Shown: piece after piece, positions 7,718-16,643 of the stretch
How positions within the stretch are numbered: the stretch's first letter is position 1
How the letters are laid out: every line of letters starts with the position of its first letter
Assembly: GCA_021324155.1 (NCBI GenBank)
Contig: JAJPJQ010000010.1
Coordinates: forward strand, 62,001 to 126,000
Origin: Pseudomonadota bacterium
GTDB taxonomy: Bacteria > Desulfobacterota > Binatia > UBA9968
Direction: 5' to 3'
Length of the DNA stretch: 64,000 nucleotides
Position numbers and translations under genes: made by a program
Notes under the pieces: model-generated
What the model saw: only the letters and a program-made list of their open reading frames with translations
Databases searched by the model: none
Told to the model about the DNA's origin: nothing

Positions 7718-9223
7718 ATGGAACTGCTCGGTAATCTCGCCCTCGGCCTCGGTACGGCGGTCACTCCGTGGAACCTGGTATATTGCCTAATCGGTGTGTT
7801 TCTCGGCACGCTGATCGGCGTGCTGCCCGGTCTCGGCCCGACGGCGACGATCGCCATGCTGCTGCCGGTAACGTTCGTCCTGCCGCCGGTTTCGGCGCTC
7901 ATCATGCTCGCCGGCATCTACTACGGCTCGCAATACGGCGGCTCGACGACGTCGATCCTCGTGAATCTGCCCGGCGAAGCCGCCTCGGTCGTAACGACGC
8001 TCGATGGTTACCAAATGGCGCGCAAGGGCCGCGCGGGGGCGGCGCTCGCGGCCGCCGCGATCGGCTCGTTTTTCGCCGGCACGGTCGCGACATTTATCCT
8101 GGCGTTGTTCGCGCCGCCGCTCGCGGAGGTCGCGCTCAAGTTCGGCCCAGCGGATTATTTCTCGCTCATGGTGCTGGGGCTCGTCGCGTCGATCGTGCTC
8201 GCGCAGGGCTCGCTGCTGCACGCCTTCGGCATGGTCGTGCTCGGACTGCTTCTGGGGCTCGTCGGCACCGATGTGACTTCCGGCACGCAGCGCTTCACCT
8301 TCGGCATTCCGCAGCTCGCCGACGGCGTCGGCTTCGTCGTCGTCGCGATGGGCATGTTCGGCCTCACGGAGATCATCCGCAATCTCGAGCAGGAGGAGCA
8401 CCGCTCGGCGCTGGCGAAGATCACGAGCCTGTGGCCGACGAAGGAAGACTGGAAGCGCATGATTCCGTCGATCCTCCGCGGCACGCTGATCGGCTCGGCA
8501 GTCGGCATCCTTCCGGGCAGCGGCTCGATCCTGGGATCGTTCGCCGCCTACTCGATCGAAAAGAAAGTCTCCAAACACCGCGCGGAGTTCGGCAAAGGAG
8601 CGATCGAAGGGGTCGCCGCGCCGGAATCGGCGAACAACGCCGGCGCGCAGACGTCGTTCATCCCGATGCTGACACTCGGCATTCCGTCGAATCCCGTCTC
8701 GGCGCTGATGATCGGCGCGATGATCATCCACGGCATCCAGCCCGGCCCGTCGGTGATCCGCGACCAGCCGGCGCTTTTCTGGGGCATGATCGCCTCGATG
8801 TGGGTCGGCAACCTGTTTCTGATCATCCTCAACCTGCCGTTGATCGGCATGTGGGTGCGCCTCGTTATGGTGCCGTATCAGTATCTCTTTCCAGCGATCC
8901 TCGTCTTTTGCGGCATCGGCGTCTTCAGCCTCAGCAACAGCGAGTTCGACATCTACTTGATGGCGCTGTTCGGCGCGCTCGGCTACCTCTTCTCCAAGCT
9001 CGGCTGCGAGCCGGCGCCGATGCTGCTAGCGTTTATTCTGGGTCCGATGATGGAGAAGTATCTCCGGCGCGCGATGCTGATATCGCGCGGCGACTGGACG
9101 GTCTTTTTCACGCGGCCGATCAGCCTGACGCTGCTCGTCCTGGCGGTAGTCGCGATGGTGCTCGTGCTGATCCCCGAGTTCTCAAAAACCCGCGAAGAGG
9201 CGTTCCGCGAGGAAGCGGAATAA
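7718..9223 (+). CDS. TctA-family large membrane subunit
   Basis: 501-aa polytopic permease (about 11-12 helices) of the TTT transporter. The N-terminal GVLPGLGPTATIAMLLP motif and the second-half EGVAAPESANNAGAQTS motif are the two family signatures, from the internal repeat of the fold. The frame is open from 7643 inside tctB, but the ATG at 7718 (MELLGNLALGLG) matches the family start and lies just after the tctB stop. Transport is presumably sodium- or proton-driven, as known for the family. Confidence 0.94.
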   Translation: MELLGNLALGLGTAVTPWNLVYCLIGVFLGTLIGVLPGLGPTATIAMLLPVTFVLPPVSALIMLAGIYYGSQYGGSTTSILVNLPGEAASVVTTLDGYQMARKGRAGAALAAAAIGSFFAGTVATFILALFAPPLAEVALKFGPADYFSLMVLGLVASIVLAQGSLLHAFGMVVLGLLLGLVGTDVTSGTQRFTFGIPQLADGVGFVVVAMGMFGLTEIIRNLEQEEHRSALAKITSLWPTKEDWKRMIPSILRGTLIGSAVGILPGSGSILGSFAAYSIEKKVSKHRAEFGKGAIEGVAAPESANNAGAQTSFIPMLTLGIPSNPVSALMIGAMIIHGIQPGPSVIRDQPALFWGMIASMWVGNLFLIILNLPLIGMWVRLVMVPYQYLFPAILVFCGIGVFSLSNSEFDIYLMALFGALGYLFSKLGCEPAPMLLAFILGPMMEKYLRRAMLISRGDWTVFFTRPISLTLLVLAVVAMVLVLIPEFSKTREEAFREEAE

Positions 9224-9237
9224 ACCGAACCGCGGAG

Positions 9238-9263
9238 CCCTTCGACAGGCTCAGGCCGAACGG
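9238..9263. repeat. Dispersed CTTCGACAGGCTCAGG repeat
   Basis: Short repeat with core TTCGACAGGCTCAGG and GAACGG, related to copies at 32150-32185, 47210-47245 and 49440-49475. It lies just after tctA. Confidence 0.6.
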
Positions 9264-9300
9264 ATAAATACTAATTTTACACAATTTGAAGAATGGCATT

Positions 9301-9412
9301 TTGTCATTCTGAGTGCAGCGAAGAATTTCTGCGGGAAAAATCGTACCGAAGAGAGATTCTTCGCGGCTATGCTTGAGCCCGCTGCCATCGGCAGTAGCGC
9401 TCGGGATGACAA
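9301..9412. repeat. 112-bp nested inverted-repeat element
   Basis: The outer ends TTGTCATTCTGAG and CTCGGGATGACAA are complementary at 11 of 13 positions. Inside is a second inverted repeat, GCGAAGAAT with ATTCTTCGC. This nested structure resembles a non-coding REPIN or MITE-like element. No reading frame is supported in it. Confidence 0.65.
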
Positions 9413-9428
9413 CGTATGACCCCTCTGA

Positions 9429-9453
9429 GTCATTTCCGCGCAAGCGGGAATCG
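9429..9453. repeat. Palindrome of the TTCCCGC-GCGGGAA type
   Basis: Contains TTTCCGCGCAAGCGGGAAT, a hairpin of a type widely dispersed in proteobacterial genomes. It lies immediately before the Smr gene. Confidence 0.55.
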
Positions 9454-9466
9454 AGTATTTTTAGCT

Positions 9467-9790
9467 ATGGCGCGACGGCGGAAAGAGCCGGACGAATCCA
9501 TCGAGAAAGACTCGCCGTTTCCGGATCCCGTCGTCCTGCCGATCGAGGATTCAATCGACCTTCATCCGTTTGCACCTAAAGATATTCCAAGCGTGGTCGA
9601 GGAATATCTCGCGCAGTGTCTTGAGGCGGAGATTTACGAGGTGCGGATCATCCACGGCCGCGGCGCCGGCGTGCAGCGGAAGATCGTACACTCCCTCCTG
9701 GCAAAGCACCCGCGGGTCGCGTCCTGCAAAGACGCGCCCGCGGAAGCGGGAGGATGGGGCGCGACGTTGGTTGTGTTGAAGAAGTCTTAA
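9467..9790 (+). CDS. Smr-domain protein
   Basis: 107-aa protein, almost entirely an Smr domain. The DLH motif (DLHPFAPKDIPSVVEEYL) is followed by HGRGAGVQRKIVHSLL, the HGxGxGxLR-type motif of Smr nucleases (MutS2 C-terminus-like). The domain is known to nick DNA or cleave RNA, but free-standing forms are mostly uncharacterised. The ATG at 9467 is preferred to the upstream frame opening at 9416 because the extra residues are translated from a repeat. It converges with the aldolase gene, leaving one base between the stops. Confidence 0.85.
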   Translation: MARRRKEPDESIEKDSPFPDPVVLPIEDSIDLHPFAPKDIPSVVEEYLAQCLEAEIYEVRIIHGRGAGVQRKIVHSLLAKHPRVASCKDAPAEAGGWGATLVVLKKS

Positions 9791-9791
9791 G

Positions 9792-10748
9792 CTACGCGGC
9801 GGCCTTCTTCGGCGGATATTTCTCGCAGAGCTTCTTCCAGCCCTCGGCCAGTTTCTTGGCGTCTTCCACGACCTCGGGCGGGATGTTGCGGAACGGCGGA
9901 CGCAGCGGTCCGGGCGAGCAGTAGCCGGCGTAGTTCATCGCGATCTTGGCGTGGTTCTCGCGCCAGTTGAGACCGCTGCCGCTCTTCGTCCTGCCGTGGG
10001 CTTCGAGATCGATGCAAATCTCCTTGACGGTTTCCCAATCGCCCGCGCGCCACGCGTCGCGCAAACGGAGCACCGGCCACGGCCCGAGCCACGCGTTGAT
10101 CGACCAGCAGCCGGCGGCGCCCATCTGGACGAACGGATAGGCCTGGCTCTGGTTGCAGAGCACGCTGATCTTTCCCTTGATGACCTTCATGAGCTGCATG
10201 AATTCGAGCGGCGTGCGGTGGCTGTCCTTCATCGCGACGATGTTCGGGCGCGTGACGAGCTTCTCGAAGATCGAGACCGGCAGCTTTACGTGGTGCAGCG
10301 CCGGATTGTGATAGATCACGATACCGAGCTGCGGGAAGGCGTCGGCAATGTCGAGGTAAAACTGCGCCGCGTTGTCGGCCGTCGCCGGGAAGTAAAACGG
10401 CACGCCGCAGAGCACGCCGTCGGCGCCCGCGTCGGCGGCGAACTGCATCTTTTCCAGCGTCTCACGCGTGTTGAGGCTCGTGCAGCCGATAATCACCGGC
10501 ACGCGCTTCTTCGCCGCGGCGATCGTCGCCTGGGCGAGCGTCTCCTGCTCCTTGCGCAGCAGCGTGTGGCACTCGCCGAAGCTCCCCATGGTCGCGATCA
10601 CGTCGACGCCGTCGCGGATGATCTGATCGACCGCGCGCGTAAGCTCGGCGGTGTTGATCGTGTCCTTGGCCCCGAGCTTGTCGCCGTCAGGCGTCGTGAA
10701 CGCCGGCATCATTCCCATCACGCCCTGCATGTCCTGAGCTCTCAACAT
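9792..10748 (-). CDS. Dihydrodipicolinate synthase superfamily aldolase, hydroxybenzylidenepyruvate hydratase-aldolase-like
   Basis: 318-aa class I (Schiff base) aldolase. The lysine is Lys174 (IVAMKDSH), the helper tyrosine Tyr146 (IVIYHNP), and GSFGEC (55-60) replaces the usual GTTGE. GMMPAFTTPD at the N-terminus, GSFGECHTL, SLNTRE and LRPPF..P near the C-terminus match the trans-o-hydroxybenzylidenepyruvate hydratase-aldolase subfamily (NahE-like) better than true DapA. That subfamily splits aryl side-chain aldol adducts to an aldehyde and pyruvate. It has a strong ribosome-binding site (AAGGAGGT). It may act in aromatic catabolism with the UbiD-family enzyme at 16644, which is an inference. 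Confidence 0.83.
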   Translation of the reverse strand: MLRAQDMQGVMGMMPAFTTPDGDKLGAKDTINTAELTRAVDQIIRDGVDVIATMGSFGECHTLLRKEQETLAQATIAAAKKRVPVIIGCTSLNTRETLEKMQFAADAGADGVLCGVPFYFPATADNAAQFYLDIADAFPQLGIVIYHNPALHHVKLPVSIFEKLVTRPNIVAMKDSHRTPLEFMQLMKVIKGKISVLCNQSQAYPFVQMGAAGCWSINAWLGPWPVLRLRDAWRAGDWETVKEICIDLEAHGRTKSGSGLNWRENHAKIAMNYAGYCSPGPLRPPFRNIPPEVVEDAKKLAEGWKKLCEKYPPKKAAA

Positions 10749-10793
10749 AAGACCTCCTTTGACTCCGAGACGGTGTGTCTAACAAATCGCTTC

Positions 10794-11303
10794 CTAGCCG
10801 ATTCCCTCGCGCCGCGCAAACGGGTCTTCGCCTTTGGCGGCGAGCAGCCGCAGCAGTATCGTCACGACGCCGATCGTGATGAAGCTGTCGGCGACGTTGA
10901 ACGCCGGCCAGTGATGGCCTGACCAGTAAAAATCGAGAAAGTCGATCACCTCGCCGTAGATGAGCCGGTCGATGAGGTTGCCGAACGCGCCGCCCAGGAT
11001 GAACGCGAGCGCGACGGTGAGCAGCTTCTCGTCGGAGGGCAGACGCCGCAGCATCGCGATGATGAAGCCGATCGCGACGACCGAGAACCCTATGAGGAAC
11101 GTCCGGCGGAACGCCTCCCCGCTCTGGGCGAGAATGCCGAACGCCGCGCCGGTGTTCCGGATGTAAGTGATGCTGAAAAAGTTTTCGATGACCAGGATCG
11201 ACTGGTAGATCGCCATGTTGCGGTCGATAATCGCCTTGGTCGCCTGATCGAGCACGACGATCGCGGCGACGACAAGCAGCACGAGCCGGAGCCTAGGAGG
11301 CAA
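10794..11303 (-). CDS. lspA: Lipoprotein signal peptidase II
   Basis: 169-aa inner-membrane aspartic protease that removes the signal peptide from diacylated prolipoproteins. It has four hydrophobic helices. The catalytic aspartates are Asp112 (GNLIDR) and Asp139 (FNVADS), with the conserved IRNTGAAFG segment at 49-57. Length is normal. It starts 11 bases before the end of ileS, the classic ileS-lspA arrangement, so translation is coupled. Confidence 0.97.
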   Translation of the reverse strand: MPPRLRLVLLVVAAIVVLDQATKAIIDRNMAIYQSILVIENFFSITYIRNTGAAFGILAQSGEAFRRTFLIGFSVVAIGFIIAMLRRLPSDEKLLTVALAFILGGAFGNLIDRLIYGEVIDFLDFYWSGHHWPAFNVADSFITIGVVTILLRLLAAKGEDPFARREGIG

Positions 11304-14151
11304 AGCCGAGCTCCGTCAGAACGCGCGCGCAGCGCGCGCAGACGGTCGGATGCGCGGGATCGCGCCCGACGTCTTCCGAATACTTCCAGCAGCGCTCGCA
11401 CTTCTTGCCGGTCGCCTTGGCGACCTCGATCATGCAGTTGAGCAGCTGGCTCTGATAGAGAAAGCGTCCGTCGACGTCCTGCGACTCGCTCGCGCGCTGC
11501 ATCGCAGTCGTAACGGCGGCGTCGGAGCTGTTCTTCACGACGGCGCCCTGCGAGACGATGAGAATATCTTCGGCCCGCTGCTCGTCCTGCTGGAGCATCT
11601 CGGCCAGCCGCGGCATGGTTCCGTTCAGCGTGTGCAACAGCACTTTCGCGTCGAGCGAGTGGCCGATGATGTTGCGGCTCCGCGCCGCTTCGAGCGCCTT
11701 CAACACTTCGCTCCGCTCCTTGAATATCTGCTCCCAGTGGGCGCTCAGTTTCTCGTCGACCGGCGCCTCGTCGGGCATGTGCGACATGAAAACGCTCTCG
11801 GCGGCGCCGCGCTTTTTCGGCATATACTGCCAGATCTCCTCCGCGGTGAAAGAGAGAATCGGCGCCATCAGATGCACGAGGACGTCGAGAATGTGGTGGA
11901 GTGCCGTTTGCGCCGAGCGCCGCTCGTGCGAGCGCGCCGCCTCGCAGTAAAGGCGGTCTTTCACGATGTCGAGGTAGAGGGCGCTCAAATCCACGCTGCA
12001 GAAGTTGAGCGCGTGATACACCGCGTGAAACTCGAATTTCTCGTACGCATCGAGGCAGCGCGCGAGCAGCGCGTTCGTGCGCCCGAGGATCCACCGGTCG
12101 AGCTCGTCGAGCCGGTCGGTCGCGACGGTGTCTTTATCGGGATCAAAATCGTAGAGATTGCTGATCAGAAAGCGCGCGGTGTTGCGGAGCTTGCGGTACG
12201 CCTCGACAAGCCGGTTCAATATCTCATCCGAGATGCGCACGTCCTCGCGGTAATCTTCCGCCGCCGCCCAGAGACGGATGATCTCCGCGCCGTGCTTTTT
12301 CATTATCTCCTGCGGCGCGATGACGTTGCCGAGCGACTTCGACATCTTCCGGCCTTTGCCGTCGAGCGTGAAGCCGTGCGTCAGCGCGCTCGCATACGGC
12401 GCGCGCCCGCGCGTCTCGACCGAGGTTAGGAGCGAGGTATGAAACCAGCCGCGGTGCTGATCGCTGCCTTCGAGATACATGTCGGCGCGGCCGCCGAGGC
12501 GCGGATCGGCCTCGACCACGGCCGCATGGCTCACGCCGGAGTCGAACCAGACGTCCAGGATATCTTCTTCCTTGGAGAACTCCGTGCCGCCGCAGCCGGC
12601 GCACTTGAGTCCCGGGGGCGCAAGCTCGGTCGCCGGGCGGATAAACCAGGCGTCCGACCCTTCGCGCTCGAAGATCGCGGCGACGTGTTCGCAGATCTCC
12701 CGGCTCACCGTCGCGCGCTTACAGTTGTTGCAATAGAAGACCGGAATCGGCACACCCCAGGCACGCTGGCGCGAGATGCACCAGTCGGGCCGGCTCTCCA
12801 GCATGCCGCGGATGCGCTCGCGTCCCCACGGCGGAATCCACTGCACCTGATCGATGGCTTCCAGCGCGCGGCGGCGCAGCTCGTTTTTCCCCATCGAGAC
12901 GAACCACTGCTCGGTGGCGCGAAAGATCACCGGCCGTTTGCAGCGCCAGCAGTGCGGATAGCTGTGCGCGAGCTTGTCTTCTTTTAAGAGCGCGTGACTG
13001 TCGTTGAGTTTTTTGAAGATCGCGGCATCGGCCTTGAAGACGCTCTCGCCCGCGAGGTCGCCGGCTTCGGCGGTGAATCTGCCCTCATCGTCGACCGGCG
13101 CGAGCACGTCCAGGTTATAGCGCTGGCCGGCGACGTAGTCCTCCATGCCGTGGCCGGGCGCGATATGGACGGCGCCCGTGCCCTGATCCTGCGTGACGAA
13201 GTCGCCGAGGATCACTTTCACGTCGCGATCGATCCACGGGTGGCGTGTGATGATGCCCTCCAGCTCCGCGCCGCTCCAGGCGCCGTCGAGCACCGTATAG
13301 TCCTTCGCGCCGAATCCCGCGGCGGCCATGACTTTCTCGATCAGTTCTTGATTAAGCATCAGCTCGCCTGCCGGCGTTTTCACGCGCCGGTAGACGAACG
13401 ACGGATTGAGCGCGATCGCCTGATTGGCGGGGAGCGTCCAGGGCGTCGTCGTCCAGATGACGAAATAGAGATTGTCGCCCGCAAGCTTCCCCTTGCCGTC
13501 CTTCACGGCGAATTTCACGTAAATCGACGCGGAGGTGTGATCTTCGTACTCGACCTCCGCCTCCGCGAGCGCGGTGACACAGGAGGCGCACCAGTACACC
13601 GGTTTTTTCTGTCGATAAAGCGAGCCTGCGTCGATGAATTTTCCCAGCTCGCGGACTTCCACCGCTTCGTACTTGGGATTCAACGTAAGATAGGGGTTCT
13701 GCCAGTCGCCGAAGACCCCGAGGCGCTTGAACTCCTCGCGCTGTATCGAGACGTATTTCTCCGCGTACTCCTTGCACAGGCGGCGGATCTCCGCCTTGCC
13801 TAAAGCCAGCTTCTTCTGCCGGCCGATATTTTTTTCGACCTGGAGCTCGATCGGCAGCCCGTGACAGTCCCAGCCGGGAACATACGGCGACTCGAATCCC
13901 CGCATGCCCTTCGACTTGACGATGATGTCCTTCAGAATCTTGTTGAGCGCGTGGCCGATATGAATATTGCCGTTTGCGTACGGCGGTCCGTCGTGGAGAA
14001 TGTATTTCGTTTTACCGCGGTTGACTTCGAGGATTTTAAAATAGGTTCCTTCCCGGCCCCATTTTTCCACCTGCGCCGGCTCGTTTTGCGGCAGGTTCGC
14101 GCGCATGGGAAAGCCGGTCTTTGGCAGATTGAGCGTGTTTTTATAATCCAT
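11293..14151 (-). CDS. ileS: Isoleucyl-tRNA synthetase
   Basis: 952-aa class I aminoacyl-tRNA synthetase charging tRNA-Ile in the cytoplasm. HIGH is at 64-67 and KMSKS at 602-606. The editing domain (CP1, with [11 protein letters not shown]) lies between them, and a C-terminal zinc-binding segment (CERCWKY ... CARC) ends the protein, as in the bacterial type with normal length. lspA overlaps its 3' end. The gene upstream on the same strand encodes the HELGH protein. Confidence 0.98.
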   Translation of the reverse strand: MDYKNTLNLPKTGFPMRANLPQNEPAQVEKWGREGTYFKILEVNRGKTKYILHDGPPYANGNIHIGHALNKILKDIIVKSKGMRGFESPYVPGWDCHGLPIELQVEKNIGRQKKLALGKAEIRRLCKEYAEKYVSIQREEFKRLGVFGDWQNPYLTLNPKYEAVEVRELGKFIDAGSLYRQKKPVYWCASCVTALAEAEVEYEDHTSASIYVKFAVKDGKGKLAGDNLYFVIWTTTPWTLPANQAIALNPSFVYRRVKTPAGELMLNQELIEKVMAAAGFGAKDYTVLDGAWSGAELEGIITRHPWIDRDVKVILGDFVTQDQGTGAVHIAPGHGMEDYVAGQRYNLDVLAPVDDEGRFTAEAGDLAGESVFKADAAIFKKLNDSHALLKEDKLAHSYPHCWRCKRPVIFRATEQWFVSMGKNELRRRALEAIDQVQWIPPWGRERIRGMLESRPDWCISRQRAWGVPIPVFYCNNCKRATVSREICEHVAAIFEREGSDAWFIRPATELAPPGLKCAGCGGTEFSKEEDILDVWFDSGVSHAAVVEADPRLGGRADMYLEGSDQHRGWFHTSLLTSVETRGRAPYASALTHGFTLDGKGRKMSKSLGNVIAPQEIMKKHGAEIIRLWAAAEDYREDVRISDEILNRLVEAYRKLRNTARFLISNLYDFDPDKDTVATDRLDELDRWILGRTNALLARCLDAYEKFEFHAVYHALNFCSVDLSALYLDIVKDRLYCEAARSHERRSAQTALHHILDVLVHLMAPILSFTAEEIWQYMPKKRGAAESVFMSHMPDEAPVDEKLSAHWEQIFKERSEVLKALEAARSRNIIGHSLDAKVLLHTLNGTMPRLAEMLQQDEQRAEDILIVSQGAVVKNSSDAAVTTAMQRASESQDVDGRFLYQSQLLNCMIEVAKATGKKCERCWKYSEDVGRDPAHPTVCARCARVLTELGFAS

Positions 14152-14210
14152 CTTCGGAGACGGGAAGCGGAAAAAAAAGATTTAGCACACCGCGCGGGGA
14201 GAATCGACCC

Positions 14211-14621
14211 TTACCGGCCGTGACCGTTCCTGTGATTGCCGTTCCGGTGGTTGCCGTTCACGCCGCGGACCATGCGAAAGGCGAAATTGTCGGCCTTGTT
14301 CTCGGCGTCGGCCCAGAAAATATAATGGCCGAGCTCGTGATACACGGTGTTGATCCACTTACGCTCGGACTTGTATTTCCGGCCGCGCTTCCAGTTTTCC
14401 GGGTGGACGAGATAAATCTGTCCGTCTTCGTAGGTCTTGCCCGCCGTCTTGCCCCAGTCGATATACTCGTACCATTCGATCCGGGGCAGCTTAAGGTGGT
14501 AATAGCGGCAGAGCGACGCGATCGCCTTCTTAAAGTCCGAAGGACGATACTCCTCGAAGAAATGCCGCAGATGCCTGTCGACCAGGCGGCGTTGTCGGAG
14601 GGGTGGCAGGATCATTCGCAT
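14211..14621 (-). CDS. Small HELGH putative zinc metalloprotease with His/Asn-rich tail
   Basis: 136-aa protein with no signal peptide. The zinc motif HELGH is at 95-99, followed by AENKADNFAF (106-115), where Glu107 could be the third ligand. The spacing recalls minimal ImmA/IrrE-like or mini-gluzincin domains. The last 15 residues are tandem NGNHR units from a repeated 15-base DNA block, giving a His-rich, possibly metal-binding tail. The basic N-terminus (PPLRQRRLVDRHLRHFF) is not recognised. It lies upstream of ileS on the same strand, with a 59-base gap. Function unknown. Confidence 0.75.
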   Translation of the reverse strand: MRMILPPLRQRRLVDRHLRHFFEEYRPSDFKKAIASLCRYYHLKLPRIEWYEYIDWGKTAGKTYEDGQIYLVHPENWKRGRKYKSERKWINTVYHELGHYIFWADAENKADNFAFRMVRGVNGNHRNGNHRNGHGR

Positions 14622-14792
14622 ATAGTTTCCCCGGGCTCATCGACGGCACTAAATTTACCATAAAGGCCGGCGAAACGAAAAGGACGAGGCCGCATTGCAC
14701 AGACAAGACTCGGCATAAACTATTGATTTGCCTAGAGAATCTCAGCAACCCGCCGCGTTTGTCAAAGGCCCGCCGACTATGGTAGAGCCAAG

Positions 14793-15830
14793 GTGCCGGA
14801 GCTTTCGGCGCCGGTGTTAGATTTCTCTCTGGCTGGCTACGGAAACATGCCCCCGGTTCGTGCGATGCTCGCCTATTTCGGCCTGGTGGTCGGCATCTGG
14901 AGCGGCAGGCTGCTGGTGCGGCTGCTGCCGCGAAAGCTCCTGCTGAGGCTTTTCGAGACGCTCGCGGATCTGACGTTTCGCCTGTTTCGCCGCTATCGCG
15001 AGCGGTCGGCGCGCAATGTCGAGACCGCGCTCGGGGAACGCGCGACGGGTGGCAGCGTCGCGGTTGTCCGGAGCTCTTTGAGGAACTTTTTTCGCAGCTT
15101 GGCCGAACTGGGACTCGCCGTTGAGAGTGATCTGCCGGCGATCCGCGCCGAAATCCCCGCGTTCGGCCTCGAGTATTTGCATGCCGCGCTTGCGAGAAAA
15201 CAGGGCGTCATAATCCTCACCGGGCACATCGGGAATTTTTTATTGCTCGGCACCCGCCTCGCGGCGGAAGGACTGGCGATTCATGCTTTGATCAACCATC
15301 CGCGCAGCGGCCCCGTCGGCGAGCTGGCCGACCGGTATCGCGAGAAAGTGGGGCTGAAGACGATTCACGCGCGGCCCCGAAGAGACGCGTTTCGCGAGCT
15401 GACCGAAGTCTTGCGGCAGAACGGCATTGCGATCGTGATTGCCGACGAATTCCGCTCGGGCAGCGGTGTGCGAGTGAAGTTTTTTGGACACGGCGTTACC
15501 GCGCGGCGCGGGCCGGCGACGCTGGCGCTCAGGACCGGCGCGGCGGTCGTGCCGGCATCGGTGCTCCGCGGCGAAGACGGCGCGCTCGCATTGCAGGTCG
15601 AGCCTGAGATGGATCTTTGCCGCACCGGCGACGTCAAAGCCGATGTCGCGGAGAACACCCGGAGGATTACGCGCTGGCTGGAAAAGACCGTCGCCGCGCA
15701 TCCGGATCAGTGGAATTGGTTCACCGTGCACTGGCAAGAAGTGAACGCGGCCGCGCGGTCGCGAGAAGATTTTTACCCTGCGCCGGCGGCAAAGGCCGGC
15801 CGCAACAAACCCGAGGAGGAGACGAGGTGA
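14793..15830 (+). CDS. LpxL/HtrB-like lysophospholipid acyltransferase family protein
   Basis: 345-aa membrane-associated protein of the lipid A acyltransferase (LPLAT) superfamily, with an N-terminal hydrophobic segment (about 25-60). The family HX4(D/E) active-site motif appears as HIGNFL (145-150): His145 is present but the acidic residue is Leu150. The downstream FGHGVTARRGPATLALRTGAAVVP segment is family-typical. The loss of the acidic residue questions activity. The start is GTG at 14793, or ATG at 14847 with a better family fit. The stop overlaps the GTG of the next gene (GTGA), so the two are coupled, an unusual partnership with an aldolase. Confidence 0.85.
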   Translation: MPELSAPVLDFSLAGYGNMPPVRAMLAYFGLVVGIWSGRLLVRLLPRKLLLRLFETLADLTFRLFRRYRERSARNVETALGERATGGSVAVVRSSLRNFFRSLAELGLAVESDLPAIRAEIPAFGLEYLHAALARKQGVIILTGHIGNFLLLGTRLAAEGLAIHALINHPRSGPVGELADRYREKVGLKTIHARPRRDAFRELTEVLRQNGIAIVIADEFRSGSGVRVKFFGHGVTARRGPATLALRTGAAVVPASVLRGEDGALALQVEPEMDLCRTGDVKADVAENTRRITRWLEKTVAAHPDQWNWFTVHWQEVNAAARSREDFYPAPAAKAGRNKPEEETR

Positions 15831-16558
15831 AAGCAAAAGACATCAACGATTTGAAGAAAAAGGTCGCGCTCGGAAACCGCATCCTGTTCCACCAGGGGCT
15901 GGCCGACTATCACGGTCACCAGAGCGCCCGCATTCCAGGCACGCGGAAGTTCCTGATCAAGCCGGTGCTTGCGCCGCTCGGGCGCATCGCGGCGAGCGAC
16001 ATCATCACTGTGGACATCGATGAATATAAAGCCGTGTGCGAGCAGAACGCGGCGAAGGTCGCCGGCAAGCGCCAGGTGACGAAGGTCAAGGCGCCGCCGC
16101 GCGAGACGATGCTCCACGCATCGATCTACGAAGCCCGGCCGGACGTCAACTCTGTCGTGCATACGCACCAGCCGCTTGCGACCGCGTTTTCCGTCGCCGG
16201 CGTCCCGCTCTTGCCGATCTACAACCAGGCGGCGCCGTTCGCGCCCGAGACGCCGATCTTCCCGAGCCCGCGGCTCATCACCACAATTCAGGACGGTACG
16301 GAGGTGGCGCAGACGCTCGGCGACCGCATGGCGATGCTGCTGCAAGGTCACGGCATCATCATGGTCGGCGATAGTCTGGAGTACGCCACTGTGCACGCGA
16401 TCTACCTCGAGCGCACCGCGTATATGCAATGGATCGCGAGCTCCGTCGGCAAGCCGGTCACGATGCCGCAAAAAGAGATCGACATCATGCGCGAGAATAT
16501 GATCTACCGCGCGTACGACGCGTTCAGTTACTTCACCTCGCTGCTGCCGGGGCGGTGA
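15827..16558 (+). CDS. Class II aldolase/adducin family protein
   Basis: 243-aa cytoplasmic protein of the FucA/AraD zinc aldolase family. Zinc ligands are visible in the HTHQP motif and the later GHGIIMVG histidine. HGHQSARIPG near the N-terminus corresponds to the phosphate/substrate loop but lacks the usual GNxS form, so the substrate may not be a sugar phosphate. The frame runs further upstream, but GTG at 15827, after GAGGAGGAGACGAG, overlaps the acyltransferase stop and gives the right N-terminus. Relatives often sit next to UbiD-like decarboxylases, as here. Confidence 0.85.
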   Translation: MKAKDINDLKKKVALGNRILFHQGLADYHGHQSARIPGTRKFLIKPVLAPLGRIAASDIITVDIDEYKAVCEQNAAKVAGKRQVTKVKAPPRETMLHASIYEARPDVNSVVHTHQPLATAFSVAGVPLLPIYNQAAPFAPETPIFPSPRLITTIQDGTEVAQTLGDRMAMLLQGHGIIMVGDSLEYATVHAIYLERTAYMQWIASSVGKPVTMPQKEIDIMRENMIYRAYDAFSYFTSLLPGR

Positions 16559-16643
16559 CAACCGCTTGAATCCCGGTGCATTTTCAAGCAAGGTGAAGAG
16601 TCTAATTTAGCTGACATTACGCTCTTATTCCGGAGGAATCCGC

